Assembly (NCBI GenBank): GCA_945875585.1 | Contig: CAMCLK010000017.1 | Location: forward strand, 23,296 to 87,295 | DNA: 64,000 nt | Direction of reading: 5' to 3' | DNA from: Candidatus Kuenenia stuttgartensis | GTDB taxonomy: Bacteria; Planctomycetota; Planctomycetia; Gemmatales; Gemmataceae | Part shown: positions 61,262 to 64,000 of the stretch, piece after piece | Layout of the letters: each line of letters begins with the position of its first letter | Position numbering within the stretch: the stretch's first letter is position 1 | Program-made: the position numbers and the translations under genes | Notes under the pieces: generated by a model | What the model saw: only the letters and a program-made list of their open reading frames with translations | The model's database searches: none | Told to the model about the DNA's origin: nothing

Positions 61262-61360
61262 ATGGCCAAGGGTAACAACTCTCAGGGCAAGGAAAAGAAG
61301 AAGCCCAAGAAGGACGCCAAGACGTCCGCAGCCAAGCCAGCTTCCCCGCCCAAAAAGTAA
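61262..61360 (+). CDS. 32-residue Lys-rich basic peptide
   Basis: A short frame MAKGNNSQGKEKKKPKKDAK followed by TSAAKPASPPKK encodes 32 residues, 12 of them Lys, with no hydrophobic core. AGGAG lies eight bases before ATG 61262. The codons look translated and the stop is followed at once by a series of hairpins. Function is unknown; a nucleic-acid-binding peptide is the simplest guess from charge, or the short frame is a leader in a structured transcript. Confidence 0.6.
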   Translation: MAKGNNSQGKEKKKPKKDAKTSAAKPASPPKK

Positions 61361-61372
61361 GTCAGGCCATAG

Positions 61373-61417
61373 GTGTTGTTGCATTGGAACAACACTCAGG
61401 GCAGGTCTAGAACTGCC
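61373..61417 (+). ncRNA. two consecutive hairpins in the 3' UTR of the basic peptide
   Basis: Hairpin 1 has an eight-base stem GTGTTGTT / AACAACAC with a seven-base loop (61373-61395). Hairpin 2 has a five-base stem GGCAG / CTGCC (61400-61417). Both lie between the stop codon and the terminator. They may be RNA structure elements rather than a separate gene. Confidence 0.4.
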
Positions 61418-61422
61418 GAAGA

Positions 61423-61452
61423 GAAAGCCCCGCAAGGGGCTTTCTTGATTTT
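61423..61452 (+). terminator. Rho-independent terminator
   Basis: Nine-base stem GAAAGCCCC / GGGGCTTTC with a GCAA tetraloop, followed by TTGATTTT. It ends the co-directional run from proC. Confidence 0.9.
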
Positions 61453-61484
61453 ATGGAATGCAATCATTCACGGTCATTATTTTT

Positions 61485-61566
61485 GAGAGCACCCAAAACC
61501 CAAGGCAGTACCGAAGAGCCCCGCACGACTGAGTAAGGGGCTAATGCCTCCTTAGCAGATGCTCTC
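61485..61566 (+). ncRNA. nested stem-loop region, possible structured RNA
   Basis: Three nested pairings are visible: GAGAGCA (61485) with TGCTCTC (61560), AGGCA (61503) with TGCCT (61545), and AGCCCC (61517) with GGGGCT (61537). No coding frame or known riboswitch consensus was recognised. Strand is not certain. See findings. Confidence 0.35.
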
Positions 61567-61672
61567 AAGGTGGTTTGGATAATTTAAATTCATGGACATG
61601 CACCCATGCGAGTGATCTTATACTCTTCTATGAAGTTGGCACTTTAAATTTGCAATTCATGAGAAATGAAAT

Positions 61673-62548
61673 CTATTTCTTTTTCGGCACATCATCGAGA
61701 TCAAAGTCGAAAACATTTGTCTTGCCTCGAATAATTTGAACGGTGTGTTTACTTGCGGAATTGTGCTTGGCGGGAATGTACATTTCCTGTTCATCTAGGT
61801 CTGTCATCGATTGTTCCAAGCCTGGGCCAAGTTTCTTGGGATCCAGTTTTCTGCCTGTTTTCCTTGTTGCCCAGAATCGGACAATCATAATGCCAGTTCC
61901 GGGACCTTCGTCACCGCTCATTTCATATTGGCCATTGACAATGTTGCCATTGGAACCGGGAGATGTTGCATCTGGGCTTTCAAAGGATATTTTTCCGGAC
62001 TCGATAGGCTGTCCCAGGAATTTCACTGTTCCAGCAACATTTGCTTTTGATAGTCTGGAGGACGGTATCAGCAAATACGTGGTTACTCCCAATAATATAA
62101 ATAGAATAGATGCGGCAATCATTTGTATACGCTTAGTTTTCTGAATGTTCGCACTGCCCGGATTTTTAATATTGTCGGTCGATTTCTGAGCTATGTAATA
62201 CGATATTGGCCGCCGTGATTGATTGTCTGGTTTAAAATCTGATAGAGGTTTCGGCACTTCGGTGGAGTCTGGCAATTGGGGCACAGAAAGGGTGGCATCG
62301 ATTATTTTTTCAGATTGATGGAGGATTTCTGAAGCTTTTCCTTCTGAGCTTTTGGAACAGGACTCTATCCGCGCAATTAGCGTTCGGAATCCTTTGGCAT
62401 GCCTGGTTTTGGTCCAGACTGTCAAATGCTTTGCATAGATCAGGTCATCGCCAGTAATCGTTCCATTTACAATGAGTTCTTTTAATTCGGCGAGATCAAT
62501 TCTTGTAAGATCTTGGCCTTCTTTAGCCAAATAAAATTTTGGTGCCAA
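61673..62548 (-). CDS. GYF-like domain, TM helix and transthyretin-like domain protein
   Basis: About 291 residues. Residues 5-55 (FYLAKEGQDLTRIDLAELKE, NGTITGDDLIYAKHLTVWTK) resemble the prokaryotic GYF-2 domain. A disordered linker leads to a TM helix (IQMIAASILFILLGVTTYLLI) near residues 140-162. The rest, NVAGTVKFLGQPIESGKISF and NGNIVNGQYEMSGDEGPG, matches the transthyretin-like domain of the small lipoproteins near other DUF1559 genes. The start TTG 62548 is used as no ATG exists; it follows the DUF1559 stop by 27 bases, so the two genes are co-transcribed. Confidence 0.75.
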   Translation of the reverse strand: MAPKFYLAKEGQDLTRIDLAELKELIVNGTITGDDLIYAKHLTVWTKTRHAKGFRTLIARIESCSKSSEGKASEILHQSEKIIDATLSVPQLPDSTEVPKPLSDFKPDNQSRRPISYYIAQKSTDNIKNPGSANIQKTKRIQMIAASILFILLGVTTYLLIPSSRLSKANVAGTVKFLGQPIESGKISFESPDATSPGSNGNIVNGQYEMSGDEGPGTGIMIVRFWATRKTGRKLDPKKLGPGLEQSMTDLDEQEMYIPAKHNSASKHTVQIIRGKTNVFDFDLDDVPKKK

Positions 62549-62575
62549 TGGACTATCCCCGCGGGCTTTCAGTAA

Positions 62576-63553
62576 TCACCAATCAGATGGGAGAGTTTCG
62601 CCGCCGTTAGGCGTCACCACTGTCCACCAAGTGGCTCCACTAATGTTTCCGGAAACCGATCGGACACTTCCATCCGCCATACTCACTTGCATGCCTTCGC
62701 TATGGGGCGTTTGGGCTACAGCGTAATCGCAGGCTGTATTAAATGGTTGCGGTGTCACTTGGAATTTAGAGCCGGGCCCTACCTTTCCAAGACATGGTCC
62801 CCATGGGGAACCTGGCCCATCACCTTGGGCGGTGTAGCCTTGGGTTCCAGCACGGTTGCCATAAGCAAACATGGGTTGGAAATAAGCCCGCATGCTGCCA
62901 TGAGCCCAAAGACTTGAGTAGGGGGTAAATCCAAAACCATTGAATGTACTTCCGTTTGGAGCAGGCATGGTTGTTTTACCACACCAACCATATCGTTCGG
63001 CAAACAATATTGTGTTGGTTGTGCCATCGGAAATGGTTGATCCAAGCGTCGCGCGGCCAATCTGGTTGTTCAGATTGTCACCCGCATCAGGGTTGCCGAA
63101 GATTTGAAAATTGGCAGCGTAATTTGTTGTCCCCCATGACGTAGAATATGCTCTATCGTACTGACCACTTGTTGTGTTTGATTCAGATGGGCATCTCAAT
63201 GTTTTGATTGGTAACGACATAGAATTTGTCATGTCATAGCAAATGCCATCGGAGTTTTTGACAATTGCTTCCAGCTCAAGATAGGGCAGAATCGAATAGA
63301 AAACGCTAGCACTCTTGACGGTGGTGTTGAAATCCGAAGGACCTATCCATAACGCTGGAAATCGCCCATTAGCATCATGATAATTGTGACATGCCAATGC
63401 CACTTGCTTTTGGTTGTTTTGGCACTGCATGCGTGCTGCAGCCGATCTTACTTTCTGCACCGCAGGAACTAACAAACCCAACAAAATGCCAATAATGGCA
63501 ATAACTACCAGTAATTCAATCAATGTAAAGGCATGTCTATTGTGTGTGTGCAT
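62576..63553 (-). CDS. DUF1559 protein with prepilin-type N-terminus
   Basis: About 325 residues. N-terminus [21 protein letters not shown], then [74 protein letters not shown] and [20 protein letters not shown]. The final motif corresponds to the H-x9-DG pattern. The start is ATG 63553 with a weak ribosome-binding site. It heads a two-gene operon with the GYF-like protein. Confidence 0.93.
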   Translation of the reverse strand: MHTHNRHAFTLIELLVVIAIIGILLGLLVPAVQKVRSAAARMQCQNNQKQVALACHNYHDANGRFPALWIGPSDFNTTVKSASVFYSILPYLELEAIVKNSDGICYDMTNSMSLPIKTLRCPSESNTTSGQYDRAYSTSWGTTNYAANFQIFGNPDAGDNLNNQIGRATLGSTISDGTTNTILFAERYGWCGKTTMPAPNGSTFNGFGFTPYSSLWAHGSMRAYFQPMFAYGNRAGTQGYTAQGDGPGSPWGPCLGKVGPGSKFQVTPQPFNTACDYAVAQTPHSEGMQVSMADGSVRSVSGNISGATWWTVVTPNGGETLPSDW

Positions 63554-64000
63554 TTTTCGATAATCCCAGAACTAAATGCCAACGAGTATCTAGCTTAGTG
63601 CAGATTTAACCTGGTTGAATAAAAAAACACCAATTAATTGTGGTTGCGGGTTGAATTGTTCACAAGGATTTGCTCCTGAATTGTTTGTGGCGGATTTTTT
63701 TTGCTAGTTATCCTAAAAAAATACACTTATCCGGGCCGTTAGCCAAGGGGCAGGCGGAGCAGTTTCTCAATGTTCCTCACTTTTGAGCAAGACTCTTTAG
63801 AATCCTTTTTAGAAAGCACCTTGAAATTGTAAGATTCCAGATTCCAAAGCTCGGGACTTGGCACATTACTATATCGTGACTGTATCTTTGGAACAGGCTG
63901 GCAAAGGAGATAGCTGAATTAAGTCTAAATAAGTGAGCTGTTTTCAATTCATAACAAAGGTAATGTGGCCAAGCAAATACTAAGCCAGCCTAGTGTCGCT
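63554..64000. other. AT-rich non-coding end of window
   Basis: About 450 bases without a frame of credible length or a recognised family. Several T and A runs occur (for example near 63697 and 63711), but no clear inverted repeat was found. It should contain the promoter of the DUF1559 operon. Confidence 0.45.

Noticed and set aside
61485..61566. A riboswitch of known class
   Set aside because: No known consensus could be matched and no plus-strand gene follows.
63554..64000. A small gene or RNA in the terminal stretch
   Set aside because: No frame with a plausible start site and no stable inverted repeat was seen.

Overview
The window is a gene-dense bacterial chromosome segment, almost certainly from a planctomycete and plausibly from the Gemmataceae/Gemmatales side (family level is inference). 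The evidence is the combination of protein families: five DUF1559 proteins (four with a prepilin-type N-terminus), a DUF1549/DUF1553 planctomycete-cytochrome protein next to a DUF1501 protein, an FG-GAP/ASPIC-UnbV plus TPR pair, three secreted PQQ-like beta-propeller proteins, a HEAT-repeat/c-type-cytochrome protein, a NIPSNAP protein, short transthyretin-like lipoproteins and a 72-residue lipoprotein that resembles a recurrent planctomycete small protein. No phage, insertion sequence, CRISPR array or rRNA was seen; one tRNA-Met(CAT) is present.

Layout. 1-5.4 kb: the 3' part of a UbiD-family decarboxylase, an ABC-2 type exporter pair and a large polytopic membrane protein. 5.5-10.3 kb: tRNA-Met, then on the minus strand a DUF1559 protein, its small lipoprotein partner, an FG-GAP/ASPIC protein and a TPR protein. 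10.5-17.7 kb: DUF1549/1553 and DUF1501 proteins, a THUMP-like methyltransferase and a PQQ-propeller protein. 17.8-21.6 kb: a tightly overlapped operon of an ECF sigma factor, a single-TM protein, a secreted protein and a secreted protein ending in a DUF1559 domain. 21.7-26.5 kb (minus): a six-gene minimal type II secretion/type IV pilus-like assembly operon (E, F, F and three minor-pseudopilin-like proteins). 26.6-33 kb: PQQ-propeller, inositol-phosphatase family enzyme, orphan TolC, DMT transporter, UPF0316 protein and a TPR protein. 33.4-37.5 kb: two tandem DUF1559 paralogues, a lipoprotein partner and an MFS transporter. 37.6-46.0 kb (plus): a co-directional run of PQQ-propeller, NIPSNAP, UPF1-like helicase, two retropepsin-PDZ proteins and a HEAT/cytochrome protein. 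46.0-50.6 kb: small lipoprotein, HU/IHF protein, AsmA-like protein, UPF0173 hydrolase, and an Rpn-family nuclease with a decayed partial duplicate. 50.8-55.4 kb: tricorn-like protease and an MFS symporter. 55.5-61.4 kb (plus): proC, guaA, dapF, a DUF374 acyltransferase, DUF2752, a lipoprotein, a CDGSH protein and a 32-residue basic peptide followed by several RNA hairpins. 61.7-63.6 kb (minus): a DUF1559 gene with a GYF-like/TM/transthyretin-like partner. The last 450 bases hold no gene I can recognise.

How the parts may work together. Three of the DUF1559 loci are followed by a gene for a small transthyretin/carboxypeptidase-regulatory-like protein, and the same window carries a compact E-F-F-pseudopilin assembly operon with no secretin, GspG or prepilin peptidase gene beside it. 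I infer that the prepilin-like DUF1559 proteins may be clients of such an assembly platform. The E ATPase lacks the usual tetracysteine zinc module. This set, the ECF operon ending in a DUF1559 protein, and the structured RNA region near 61.4-61.6 kb are the least explained parts of the window. Start codons were often moved inward from the longest reading frame on the basis of Shine-Dalgarno-like sequences, signal peptides or ATGA overlaps; this is stated per gene.
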